From positions 1 through 31,811 of the forward strand of contig JALKBU010000586.1 in the NCBI GenBank assembly GCA_023091735.1: a DNA stretch of 31,811 nt. Reading direction: 5' to 3'. Positions within the stretch are counted from its first letter, which is position 1; each line of letters starts with the position of its first letter. Made by a program: the position numbers and the translations under genes. Below the pieces are notes generated by a model. The model saw nothing but the letters and a program-made list of their open reading frames with translations. It ran no database searches and was not told the origin of the DNA. The DNA is from Trichomonas tenax (lineage: Eukaryota > Parabasalia > Trichomonadida > Trichomonadidae). Of the stretch, positions 1 to 9,891 are shown in pieces.

Positions 1-575
1 TATTAAATAATATATTTTTCATGCTTTATATATCCACAGCATTTTAGATTGGAAAATTTTTCATTTGCCACCAAAATTAGACCTTAAATATTCATACTGG
101 CGGAGAAAAATCGAGATGTTTGAGTAGGCGCGGAAAATTCAGTGACGCCCAAAGAATCACTTAGATGAAAGATTTGGTCTCAAAGAAATTTTGTATGAAT
201 AGTGTTCTATACTATCGTTGCTCAGAATCCTTGATCAAGATCAACAATATTGAGTTATGGTATCTAAATTTAGTAGTTGATTGATTTCTAGACAATTTAA
301 TTATGCAAATCCAAAATATTTCATTCAGTGATGTATTATATGCAGTTTTGAGGTTTCCATGCATAGCATATTAATTTTCAATGGTATTTTAGTGTTTTCT
401 CTCCATCCTCACAGCTGATTTGTTCTAAGTTCATAGGATATATACTAAAGATAATCTATATAGTTTTTATAAATTAAAATTACATTGTACATTGTTCGAT
501 AAACACAAGAAAGAGAGTTCACAAATAAACAAACATTTTTAATTGTATCACAAACTAAAAGAAAAAAAAACAAGT
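1..575. other. Intergenic, no gene seen
   Basis: AT-rich DNA beyond the 3' end of the minus-strand solenoid gene. There is no open frame of useful length, no tRNA and no clear repeat. A slightly GC-richer patch lies near 100-155 but encodes nothing recognisable. Confidence 0.6.
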
Positions 576-2012
576 TCAGTTTTGGGACTCAGTTGTAAGC
601 CTTATCAAATGCTTCGCCATTTTTTGACATGACAGTTTGCTAAAATTATCATTCAGATACTCCCCGATTTTGAGCGAAGTCAGCTTATCCTGGCACTTCT
701 TGTAAACACACAAATCAATTGCGAGTCTAATTGCTGCATCAACATTCTCTCCATTACTTTTGATTATTTCGACCAATGTTTTGCACATCGGAACCATTTC
801 TCTTGTGAAGCAGAGCTTTGATATTGTGTCTACCAAAAGAATTCCCAAATACTCAGCTTTGTCTGTAGCAAGGATATCACACCTTGCAAGAAACTGAGGG
901 AAGAAGTTACCAGCACTCAATATATCAACGATTTCAGCATCCAAGTCAACTCTTCGACAAACTTTCGATAAAACTGTTAATGTACGAACATCAGCCTTCT
1001 CTGCCATGTTGCACATGAAGTCTGCGAAGTACTCACACCTGCCAATATCATGTCGCAAAACAGTGTGACTGAAAACAACCAAGAAAAGCAAGAATGTGTC
1101 ATTCAGAGTTGGCAGCATCAAACTCATCCATTCTGAGTTGTCTACAAGGAATTTTGCAATGTTTCGCTGCTCAGCAAGTCTCATCAATACAAGTGTCGCC
1201 TTTTTGCCCTTTTCAGCACAAATAATAAGATTGTTGATAAGTCTTTGAGGGACAACAGATGATGAAAACAAAGGAGCAACTAAAAGAAAATCAATCGCTG
1301 CATTATAGACTTCAGGATGACGTATATGCATAGACGTTTCGTTAAATGGCATTGCTAAGTCTTCTCTAAGTGTCGCAATGAAAGCCAATCCAGCATAAGC
1401 TGAATTTATTGTATCTGCATCATCGGCAAGAAGTAGAGGTAACAAGCAGTTGTAGATATCTATCTCTCTCTGCTCACGAATTGATGGATATTGGTTTGCT
1501 AAATACGTTAATAAACGTGCATACGTTGTTCCTGCTTCAGGAACTTGAAATCGATGTGCTCCGTCGAACAGAGCGTTCACTATGTAATTTTGGTAGTCGA
1601 GGTTTGAATAGGATTGAAGGATATTTGCGATAATTATCAAAGCTTTGTTAGGACGACGAACAATCATTCTTCCGAATAAATCTGTTACTGTTTTGTTGAA
1701 TGCCTTTGGATCAACAAGCGATATTTCATATAAAACTTCGAGAAGAGAATCTGTTAAATTTTTTTGGTGAAATGGAAGGAATTGTGTATATCCATGACGC
1801 GTAAAATACAATGTATAGGAGTCAGACTGGTGGAAAAGTAAAGCAAAAGTGTTCAGAACCTCTTTACCGATTTTTTCTGGAATTACTCCAAGAAAATGAC
1901 AGACAGTGCCCTGAAAAAAGTCTTCAATTCTATCAACCGGTAGACTTGCTTTAGCTTCTTGAAGAGCTTGAAGGAAAACATTTGATTTATAGTCTCGAAA
2001 TGGACTTTTCAT
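576..2012 (-). CDS. ARM/HEAT-like alpha-solenoid protein (478 aa), function unknown
   Basis: An intact frame from ATG at 2012 to TGA at 576. The protein is almost entirely helical, with recurring leucine- and alanine-rich helices of about 15-20 residues and no signal peptide or membrane segment, as in armadillo/HEAT solenoids. It starts MKSPFRDYKSNVFLQAL. I recognise no enzyme motif. The family is probably cytosolic or nuclear and used for protein binding; several similar-sized solenoid proteins occur in this window (at 6570, 14899 and 20077), which suggests a large trichomonad-type family. A TCATT initiator-like site lies 36 bases upstream, in the loop of a perfect palindrome. The stop is TGA and does not form the TAAA end signal. 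The gene is certain; the ARM label rests on helix pattern only. Confidence 0.8.
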   Translation of the reverse strand: MKSPFRDYKSNVFLQALQEAKASLPVDRIEDFFQGTVCHFLGVIPEKIGKEVLNTFALLFHQSDSYTLYFTRHGYTQFLPFHQKNLTDSLLEVLYEISLVDPKAFNKTVTDLFGRMIVRRPNKALIIIANILQSYSNLDYQNYIVNALFDGAHRFQVPEAGTTYARLLTYLANQYPSIREQREIDIYNCLLPLLLADDADTINSAYAGLAFIATLREDLAMPFNETSMHIRHPEVYNAAIDFLLVAPLFSSSVVPQRLINNLIICAEKGKKATLVLMRLAEQRNIAKFLVDNSEWMSLMLPTLNDTFLLFLVVFSHTVLRHDIGRCEYFADFMCNMAEKADVRTLTVLSKVCRRVDLDAEIVDILSAGNFFPQFLARCDILATDKAEYLGILLVDTISKLCFTREMVPMCKTLVEIIKSNGENVDAAIRLAIDLCVYKKCQDKLTSLKIGEYLNDNFSKLSCQKMAKHLIRLTTESQN

Positions 2013-2036
2013 TTTATTAAGTATAACGCTTATGTT

Positions 2037-2062
2037 AATAACCTTAATGACATAAGGTTATT
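2037..2062 (-). promoter_or_regulatory. Palindrome with an initiator in its loop, upstream of the 576-2012 gene
   Basis: AATAACCTTA and TAAGGTTATT form a perfect 10-base inverted repeat around a 6-base loop. On the minus strand the loop and arm carry TCATT (2046-2050), which fits the trichomonad initiator TCAYW, with the presumed +1 A at 2048 and a 36-base leader. It could be an operator-like site or simply chance. Confidence 0.35.
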
Positions 2063-3457
2063 TTATATAATTTCACTTTTTTGAATAACAAATCAGCTTA
2101 TTTCACTGTAATATATATATTCAATTCCTTCGACTTGGGCTAGACTTTGATGTCCAGTCAAAAATATCTTGCTACGCATCATTCGAGTCATTTTGAGACA
2201 ATTAAAAAATTATTCTGATAATTTTCTTCGCTATTATCTTAAAAGGCAGATGCGATATTATTCATTTTTGCAAGCAAAGCTATATATGGAGAGTCAAATT
2301 TGGAATAAAGTCCGATCAAAGGGACAAAACTTTTATTCTATGTGATCATATGATTTTAGAAATTGATCAATTTCGATGGCAAGTGGTAATGGGATTTGAA
2401 TGATAATGATTTATTAGACACAGCAATAATGAACAAATGATTGAATTCATATCATCATGATGAATTATTCAATGTTGATATGAGCTCCATGCTCAACTAG
2501 AGTTCGTTGATCACTGATATAAATGATTATTATCACATCATAATTTTGACCGGATGCGAATTATTGATTCCCTTTTATAATAATGACTTACTTGAGTTAT
2601 AGGTGAGCAAGCATTAATTCTAAATCAATCCCTTCTCAAAATTTCCATAGTAAAAGCACTTTACTGGATTCGCCGTACATATTCCTCCTTACTAGAGCCC
2701 ATTTAAAATGACATTATGATTATAAGCGATAGCGGCATCTAAATCGTTATTCCTTATTGTTGATTTTATGTCAGAAATAGCATCACATCAATGGGATTGT
2801 AAAGTACATCATAAAATTTGCTAAAGATAATATTTTTTAAAACCGAATTTTAATTGAATTAAGTGGGGCCATTGTCATATGAGAATGATATCATAATCAG
2901 CAAGTTTCGGTTGATTTATACTTCAACATCGGAAAACAAAATTCAATCAAGAACAATTTCTTCAGCACTTCATAATCACACTTAGTGATTGACTTAGAAT
3001 TAAATATACTTTCTCAGGAAATGTCTGTAGCACGCATAATTATTCTGTTATATGCATTTCATTTCCGCCTAATCGCAATTACAGAAACAATTAAATTTAC
3101 GACGCAGAAAATAAAGAAACAGAAAATAAGCTTTTTAAAGACTTTTCATGTGTGATGTCGTGTATCTAAATATCGCCACAAAAGCTTGCATTACGATTGC
3201 GTGATTCCTCAATCAAAATGACTATGAAGCGATAGGTTAAAGGTTTTAAATCAGATATTTCCGCAAATAATCCGATAATGAGACAAATAAAACAAACATG
3301 TTTACAAAAAAGATGAAAAGGATTAAAAATCATACTGCTGATAAGCAGATATTAATAAGAAAATATTAATAAGCTGATTTCTAAATGATAAATTTTGATA
3401 TTGATAAATATCTTAAAAACTAATTTGTTACCTTGGAACTGACTATGCATTATTGTG
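2063..3457. other. Intergenic with ankyrin-repeat debris
   Basis: AT-rich and without an intact gene. On the minus strand at 2465-2500 the codons read LVEHGAHINIE followed by a stop, which matches the end of an ankyrin repeat of the kind found in large trichomonad families. Nearby frames (for example near 2710-2755) give short ankyrin-like helices but are broken by many stops. This is probably an old ankyrin pseudogene, more decayed than the one at 4598-5812. Confidence 0.4.
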
Positions 3458-4108
3458 TTATTGAGGTTTATTGTGGTTATGTGCATCAATTAACTTTAAT
3501 AATGATTCCCAAGCTCCACCACGACAATCACTTGTGAAATATGCCATAAACGGTGATGTTATGATAATTGTGATCATTCTAAATATCGCAAGGGGTCTAT
3601 AAACTTTATATAATTCTGGAATAATTGTTTCTAGCGCAATTGATGTCTTGTACCAGTAGCTGACTTTCCAGTTGAGCCTTGTCACCATCAAAGACATCGG
3701 CAAAGCGTATGATGTGGAAAATAATGAAACTAAAAGGACAAATGCTGAAGCCATTAAAATATATTTCGGTAGAGAATCCCATTTCACGATATGAAGTACT
3801 CCTGCGAATATAAAAACGCAGATAAATATCAGGAATGTCGAGATATAAAAGAAATAGTCAGCAAACTGCGTTAAACGAACGAAATAGGACATCCATATTG
3901 GGAGGTCCTTTGCAGATTGGAGAATAATGAGGTATCCAAGCGCCATTCCGCAAAGGATCATGTGATAAACGGACATAAAGTCGATGATATAGCCAATTGT
4001 TCTGATTAGATTTCTAGCCTTTCGCCTAGATTCTTCAGCAATCGCAGCTGGAATACTGCCGCTTGAAGCGTCCAAACGATAAAAATTTAAGTACCATTTG
4101 CGAATCAT
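3458..4108 (-). CDS. Multi-pass membrane protein (216 aa), function unknown
   Basis: Intact frame from ATG at 4108 to a TAA that is followed by A, giving the TAAA end signal of trichomonads. Four strongly hydrophobic stretches are visible at about residues 37-64, 84-108, 113-138 and 174-192, separated by short basic or polar loops. The N-terminal ~30 residues are polar and basic (RRKAR), with no cleavable signal peptide. The C-terminal tail of about 20 residues is hydrophilic and ends in HNHNKPQ. I do not recognise the family; a transporter or a small endomembrane protein is possible, but no signature supports either. It stands alone on its strand, with gene-poor DNA on both sides. Confidence 0.75.
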   Translation of the reverse strand: MIRKWYLNFYRLDASSGSIPAAIAEESRRKARNLIRTIGYIIDFMSVYHMILCGMALGYLIILQSAKDLPIWMSYFVRLTQFADYFFYISTFLIFICVFIFAGVLHIVKWDSLPKYILMASAFVLLVSLFSTSYALPMSLMVTRLNWKVSYWYKTSIALETIIPELYKVYRPLAIFRMITIIITSPFMAYFTSDCRGGAWESLLKLIDAHNHNKPQ

Positions 4109-4445
4109 TTTGTTTTTGTAGACGTTTATTTATCAATTTTTGACATGTAAAAGATTTTATGTCAAAAATGTTCAATAATAAGTATTTCAAAGTATTTGAT
4201 TTATTAAAATATTTCAAAATCAGAATATAATCACATTAGGTGCTGTTTTATGGCATTTATAGGGTGTCTGGGAGTGCGTGCGTATCTCGAGGCAGGAATA
4301 AGATAGAAACCTGCTTTTAATATAAATGGTATTCTCTTTATAAATGCCCATCAAAGTATGACTAAAATATGAAATATGTTATATATTATCAAGGTAACCG
4401 AAAAGGATATTAAAAAATGTCGGTTCAAGAGGGGTACACTTTTTT

Positions 4446-4512
4446 CTTGCCAGAATGGGTCCGGACGGTTATTTTACATCGATATTGAATTGAAAATGAT
4501 CGTTCTGGCAAG
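4446..4512. repeat. Imperfect hairpin
   Basis: CTTGCCAGAA at 4446-4455 pairs exactly with TTCTGGCAAG at 4503-4512. Inside it, CGGTTATTTT pairs with AAAATGATCG if G-U pairs are allowed. The right arm shares GAAAATGATCGTT with the hairpin at 23317-23418, hinting at a common hairpin family. The rest of 4109-4597 shows no gene. Confidence 0.45.
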
Positions 4513-4597
4513 GTTTAAAGTAGGGGGATGACGACGATTATTTTTAAACTTAAGTTCATTGTAACTTGCTACACCATCATTTTCTGCGGTAGTTCAT

Positions 4598-5812
4598 CTA
4601 ACATAAAATGATGGGCAGTAACTTTGCAGCCAGCCTGCATACACTGCATGCAACAGTTTCAAACATCACATTCCACGAATAAGATTTCTTCGAAAAAAAA
4701 GTAGTTTGTTCAACAAAGAGCTTGAATAAATCTAAATTTTCATTTTTTGCAAATATATGGACTGGATTTCCGTATTCAAATGATGTCTCATCAAATTTTG
4801 AACCCCTTGATAGCAATAACTTTACCATATCAAAGTATTGGTTAATGCAAGCAATATGAATTAAGCACGTATGCTGTTTGTATATAAAATTGATATCTGC
4901 GCCTTTGAATATTTAAAATTCAACAATATTTTGATGATTTTCTTTCACTGTGTCATATATCAAAGTTTGAATATCAACTTCAGAATGTTTATCAAGAAGG
5001 TATTTGAGAATGTCTAGATGACCATTTGATACTGATAATTTTAATAGATCTTTCATGATATCAGCATTTGTTTGGGCTCCGTTGTCGAGAAAATATCTCA
5101 AAAGGTTTAAGTCGCCTTTCTTCACAGTTAAATGTATTGGTATCGCTTTTGATAGATTCTCGCAATTTACGCCTATGATATTCTTCATAAGGAATTGTAT
5201 CATTTCATAAGAATTGAGTGCAAAGAAAAGAGCGTTTTCATTTCTTGAATTTTTGAAATTAATATCTATTCCATTCATGACTAAATATCTGACTGATTCA
5301 ATGTTATTTTCGTAAACCAAGTCGAAATATATATTATGGATTTTATCGCTACTGAAATATACCAATTTGTTCTCTATTGCATAAGTAATAGATTCAATAT
5401 CTTTCATGTTTATGATGCTTCGAATTTCTAGAGAAAATTGATTATAATCGGTTGTGTGAAGGCTTTATATATTTCTTTCAACTTCATGTCTATTATGAAC
5501 ATGAAATGCTATATGATCTAAGAGCATATAAATGAATCCTTGTGAAAATTGGGTAAATAAATTTGATAATTCTTGACTAATGTCAAATTTGTTTTGAATA
5601 TTATTCGGTTTCATTACATTTATGCGCTGAATCATTGCTAACATTTCAATCAGATCTTTATTTTGAGTTTTTATTTCATTGCAGAATTTGATAAATTTGT
5701 CTTCACTAATCATATTATGTAGCTCATGAAATGGTTTTAGTATACATTTTTATATTTCACTTCTATGTTCATTCACATTGGAATCATCATCAAGCAATGA
5801 AATATCATTCAT
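4598..5812 (-). pseudogene. Ankyrin-repeat protein pseudogene (three in-frame TAA stops)
   Basis: A single continuous frame of 405 codons runs from ATG at 5812 (starting MNDISLLDDD) to the final stop at 4598. It is interrupted by three TAA codons and no frameshift: after ..HRSEI (about 5755), after ..EVERNI (5465-5467) and after ..NIVEF (4913-4915). The N-terminal ~110 residues are helical, and the rest is ankyrin repeats with the usual core (RYLVMNGIDINFKN, LRYFLDNGAQTNAD, LKYLLDKHSEVD, KGADINF, VKLLLSRGSKFDE). This layout is that of the very large ankyrin/DUF3447 families of trichomonads. The third stop is most simply a TTA leucine changed to TAA. The absence of indels suggests recent inactivation. 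Expression as a truncated protein from an internal ATG is possible but unlikely. Confidence 0.8.
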
Positions 5813-6556
5813 TATTTTTCACTTTTACTTACTAACATTTATTGATGTTTCACAACAGATTTTATCTACAAGAATGTGAATTTAAATAATCCATAAGCTA
5901 TACTATAGCATCAATTGCAGCTTGTGCTTTAAAATTAATTATCTGGAGTGATAGTTGTTGAATTATTTAATGATTCAAAATATCGATGATATGCAAAACA
6001 TGTTATCGATAACTTTCATGTTGACATCAATTCCATGCTCAGCCAAAAATTGAACGATTTCAAGAGACTTCAATCACGATTGATTGCATATTATAATGAG
6101 GATCAAACATGAATGATTAAATTCATATCGAAATGGTGATAATATGTGATTGATTGATTTTAAATCACAATAAAGATTAAATATGAATGATTGGTGTCAT
6201 GACATATCAAATATGACTGAGCGATTCCATGTAGTAACGATGATCATATGTCATATTGATAATCAAATGCGATTGATTGTTTGTTTATTATTTTGTTTAA
6301 TCAGAAGAAGTTGATTTGTTTGAAACATTATTGATCCTCAAATGAGTTTTATTTGCTTTGTATAGACAAGCAAACTTCAATTTGCGGCCATCATTATATA
6401 ATGCTTTTGTTACGCCCTGCAAATGCATGAATAATCGTGAGATTAGAAGTGGTGCGTCCCATCAATTTGAGATATTTGAAACATTTTTCTGATCCATAGC
6501 AATATCATGTTTCACTAAATTAAAGAGTTCATTTGAATTTGAGCCGCAAATAATCG
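5813..6556. other. Intergenic with a second ankyrin crumb
   Basis: At 5975-6067 on the minus strand the frame reads SLEIVQFLAEHGIDVNMK, a canonical end of an ankyrin repeat, followed by about a dozen unrelated codons and TGA. It lies upstream of the pseudogene start and reads in the same direction, so it may be the tail of another decayed copy. Nothing else was recognised here. Confidence 0.45.
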
Positions 6557-6561
6557 TCATA
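6557..6561 (+). promoter_or_regulatory. Initiator (TCATA) of the ARMH1-like gene
   Basis: TCATA fits the trichomonad initiator TCAYW. The +1 A would be 6559, giving an 11-base leader to the ATG at 6570, a typical length for trichomonad mRNAs. Confidence 0.5.
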
Positions 6562-6569
6562 TTTTGTAA

Positions 6570-8063
6570 ATGTCAAAAACCCCTCGAAGCAATGTTTTGC
6601 ACGGAGCTGGAATGACGAGTTCATACTATAGCATGTCGATAATCAAGGGTCAAATAGCACAGCAGTTTAGAAGAGACCAAGACAAAAAGAAAATAAATTT
6701 CGGTCTGTTATCACCGAGGATTCGCGCACAAATACAAGGAGGATTAAAGAAATACGAAGAATGGCTAAATGAATGGGAAAAGAGTGCCCAATTCAATCGA
6801 TTTTTGATGCTCAATAAATTTATTCGCGAAACACAAGGACACACAATTGCAGACCTCGACAAAATGTTTGGAAATTCTACAGAGTTGGTTTTTTGCCATA
6901 TATTTTCATTTTTCAAAGTAAATTGTCAAAGTTTTTGCTCAATTTCGCTACAATTGAAATCAATGCGTGTATTCTTTGAAGCAGTATCAGGCCACAAGTT
7001 CTGTGATCAGTTTATTAATGCTCAAGGACACACTTTGATCGCCGATTTACTTCAATCACGACTAACCGAGATGGAAGACAGAATACAGATAATACAGACA
7101 TTGCTATCGATATCCATATCAATACCCAACAGAAAAGCAATGATTGAAGAAAAAATAATAAATACGATAATTCAATCACTGCCTTTAGTCGAAGACAAAG
7201 AATATCACGAGCTTTCAATTAAATTCATCACAAAGATTGGTGATAGTTCGCCAGGACTTTGTGATGAAATAATGGACACAATTATTCCATATTTCATTGT
7301 GTTCCAAGAAAATGAACGATCAATGGTGACATTGGCACGTTCATACCGCATGCTAATGCTGCCAGAACTTTCAGAATCATTCGATATTAAGAACCATCTC
7401 TATGAAATTATTGTTTTAACGCGTTCTCCAAATCACGAAATTCAGGGTGACGGCATTCTTATATTCTCTCATCTAATGAACTATGAGACGGTTGCAAGAC
7501 GAGATTTCTTGTTGCAGGCATTATCAGACTTGCTAACATTCTCCAAAGAAGATGTCAACGAGGAAGAAGCATCATCATTGGAGCTCCAGAAATCTTTTGT
7601 TTTGAGACTGTTTGTTGATATATTCGCACAGAAATCACCTGCTGCATCATCCCTCTGCAAGATGATAACATCTTTGCTTCCAAATCTTGTCGCGCTATTG
7701 GGTGACACAACGAATTTTACAAATCAAATGTTCTCTGCGCAATGCATCAGCAGAATGGCCGAGTTTTCACCTGAAGCAAAGACGTATCTATCGAATGCAA
7801 TTCCACAGTCGTGGGCTGATGAACTCATCAAAGATCCAAGAAAATTATGTTTCTCGATGACTCAAACTCAAAGTGATACATTTAAGTCTTTGGAGAGATC
7901 TCAGTTCTTGATGAGGCACAACAATAGCATCAACTTCGCTGGTTTCTTCCCAAAGTCGAAAGTCAAATCTCCACACTCAGCTCGTACAAAAACAACTTTA
8001 ATAGAAAGAGAGTCTCCTCTCACTTTCAACCCAAAGCTTATCAATGCATCGGATGTTTTTTAA
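6570..8063 (+). CDS. ARMH1-like armadillo helical-domain protein (497 aa)
   Basis: Intact frame. The region at about residues 64-116 (WLNEWEKSAQFN, then LNKFIRETQGHTIADL, then a phenylalanine-rich helix) follows the N-terminal pattern of the animal protein ARMH1 (armadillo-like helical domain containing 1): L-x-EW, KFI, QGxT, then a hydrophobic helix. The next ~300 residues are an all-helical solenoid (for example VFFEAVSGHKFCDQFI), and the segment around ELIKDPRKLCFSMTQTQSD matches where ARMH1 ends. A serine- and basic-rich tail of about 70 residues follows. The N-terminal ~55 residues are basic. ARMH1 is poorly characterised; a ciliary role has been suggested, which would suit a flagellate, but that is inference. 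The assignment comes from remembered family pattern, not a search. A close initiator supports the start. Confidence 0.6.
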   Translation: MSKTPRSNVLHGAGMTSSYYSMSIIKGQIAQQFRRDQDKKKINFGLLSPRIRAQIQGGLKKYEEWLNEWEKSAQFNRFLMLNKFIRETQGHTIADLDKMFGNSTELVFCHIFSFFKVNCQSFCSISLQLKSMRVFFEAVSGHKFCDQFINAQGHTLIADLLQSRLTEMEDRIQIIQTLLSISISIPNRKAMIEEKIINTIIQSLPLVEDKEYHELSIKFITKIGDSSPGLCDEIMDTIIPYFIVFQENERSMVTLARSYRMLMLPELSESFDIKNHLYEIIVLTRSPNHEIQGDGILIFSHLMNYETVARRDFLLQALSDLLTFSKEDVNEEEASSLELQKSFVLRLFVDIFAQKSPAASSLCKMITSLLPNLVALLGDTTNFTNQMFSAQCISRMAEFSPEAKTYLSNAIPQSWADELIKDPRKLCFSMTQTQSDTFKSLERSQFLMRHNNSINFAGFFPKSKVKSPHSARTKTTLIERESPLTFNPKLINASDVF

Positions 8064-8519
8064 CTTTGTTTTATTTTGTATTTTAAAATATTATTTCGGT
8101 TTTATCATTTAGATGATGTTTTAACTTTTCTAGATTTCATCAATATGTCACTTTTTAAGGCTATACTATGGCCAAATATAAGTTCTCAAAATATTCTATG
8201 AGATTGACTAAAAAACGTATTTTCCCACAATTTGATGCTCGTAAAAAAGAAAAATGTAGATTTACAATGAAATTCATTTTTATGCATATAGAATAGACAA
8301 GATGATGTATGATTATCTCTCGCTTAAAAATCGATCAATAGTTTAAAACCATGGACTTGAAAATTTATGACGATAGGGGAAGCTTGGCCATAGCGGATTC
8401 TTAAAAATTACCATAATTTCTTGAAGAATTAGTTTTGTTTGCTTATATTTTGGCTTGAAATATGAACAATCAAATACAAAAATTTTTTATTTCCTCATCA
8501 ATTATAAAAGAAAAAGTAA
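8064..8519. other. Intergenic between the ARMH1-like gene and tRNA-Gly
   Basis: AT-rich with no coding potential. The T-run near 8508-8516, read on the minus strand, lies just beyond the tRNA 3' end and is a good RNA polymerase III terminator. Confidence 0.6.
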
Positions 8520-8590
8520 TGCACCGCCCGGGAATCGAACCCGGACCCCCACCTTGGCAAGGTGAAATTCTACCATTAGACCAGCGGTGC
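8520..8590 (-). tRNA. tRNA-Gly (anticodon GCC)
   Basis: A 71-base cloverleaf. The acceptor arms GCACCGC/GCGGTGC pair perfectly, with A as the discriminator base. The D-arm contains TAATGGTAGAA, the anticodon stem TCACC/GGTGG encloses TTGCCAA with anticodon GCC (8556-8558 on the plus strand as GGC), and the T-arm is CCGGG-TTCGATT-CCCGG. Internal A and B boxes are normal. There is no intron and no encoded CCA. A run of T follows the 3' end. It is divergent from the next gene, whose ATG is 84 bases away. Confidence 0.97.
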
Positions 8591-8674
8591 TATACATAAA
8601 ACTTTAATTTTTGATATTTGTGATATCATTTTAAATTCAAAAACGTGACATCGCATCATGTTGATTACTTTTCT

Positions 8675-9665
8675 ATGAGTGAAGAGATCTCTCGTGTAGT
8701 TCTTTTTGTTTTCTAATATTCAGATTGCTTTATATGAACAGAGAAGTGTCCTCATCCATCAATTGCAGCAACAAATTCAAATATACTCGAATATTCCAAA
8801 TCAAAATTTAGAACTCGATGTAACTCTTGTTAATTTTACTAAAGAAATGTCTAGAATGTGCTCCATGATCATTGAAACAATGAATGAGGTAATAAATAAT
8901 GTTAATATTCCTGAAATTCGCCATGAATCAAATGATGAAAGTGAAGAAATGAGTAGGGAGATCAAAATCAAAGTGAAACTTACTAATGAACTATCTACAT
9001 TAAGATCGGTATCCAGATTCATCATCAAGAAGATCGCAAATTCAAGAAAGAAAAAAGATGAAAAAATTCTTCATCTTTTATCTAATTTGTTCCAAAAGAA
9101 GTTCAACGTAGAAGCAATATTTGGAAATGAACACGTCTTAAGAGCGTTTATAACAGCATTTGATCACATCGAATCCAAAGAATCGTTCAAAGCTGTTGTT
9201 GGCATTATTTTGAATATACTCAAGGATGACAAGATGTCCAGTAAGGTAGCAAACATCTTAGAGGAGTTCAACTTTATGATCATTCTCAGAGGCATCGAAT
9301 TGTGTGATCAATTTCAAAGTGGACATGAATGCATCCTTAATTTGATATATGCATTGTCGAATGATGAAAGAAACATTCCTATGATCATTAGGTCTTCGAC
9401 AATTGACTTCATTGCAAATAATCTTGAAGCTTTTGATTCACAACATCAAATGATTGAATCAATTCTCCACAGAATACTTAAAGATGACTATAAGATGATG
9501 ATCTCAAAGTTCGCTGTATCTGGATTGAATATCATTTCTTCTTCTGTGATCAATTTCAAGAGTGATACTACATCAAATTTGATCAAGAAATACACACATG
9601 AAGATGATCTTCCATCGGGAAGAACTTTTATCAAGAAATTCGGCATTTCTAGAGTATACACTTAA
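8675..9665 (+). CDS. Helical protein of unknown function, predicted two exons (320 aa)
   Basis: The long frame (8706-9665) has no ATG near its beginning; its first in-frame ATG is at 8847, inside a conserved-looking helical region. Joining exon 8675-8695 (MSEEISR) to exon 8724-9665 across a 28-base GT-AG intron supplies a proper start and gives MSEEISR-IALYEQRSVL. The product is helical, rich in lysine and glutamate, with a charged segment near residues 75-110 and a basic C-terminus. I recognise no domain; the helix pattern is loosely solenoid-like and resembles the other ARM-like proteins of this window. The stop forms TAAA. If there is no intron, the protein would start at 8847 with 272 residues. 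Confidence 0.6.
8696..8723 (+). other. Candidate 28-base spliceosomal intron
   Basis: Begins GTAGTT and ends TCTAATATTCAG. The end matches the fused branch-point/3' splice site of trichomonad introns (ACTAACACACAG) at CTAA.A..CAG, including the spacing. The 5' site is a weaker match to the usual GTATGT. The intron contains an in-frame TAG (8697-8699), so it must be removed for the MSEEISR start to be used. Confidence 0.5.
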
Positions 9666-9891
9666 AATTGAATTCATTTTCCTTAGCATTAGCCAATTTT
9701 AATTATTTGAATATGCTAGGGAAGTTGCATTTAGATAACTAAGAAGCTTGAGTAAAGTTATTATTTAAAGACAAACATAATTTTAAAATCAACATTATTG
9801 AACATAGTCCCGTTAATGTTCAAAGCTAATATAGAATGAAAAGTTATAATATTAAACAAATAAGGAAATAAAACATCAATATTAATCAAAA

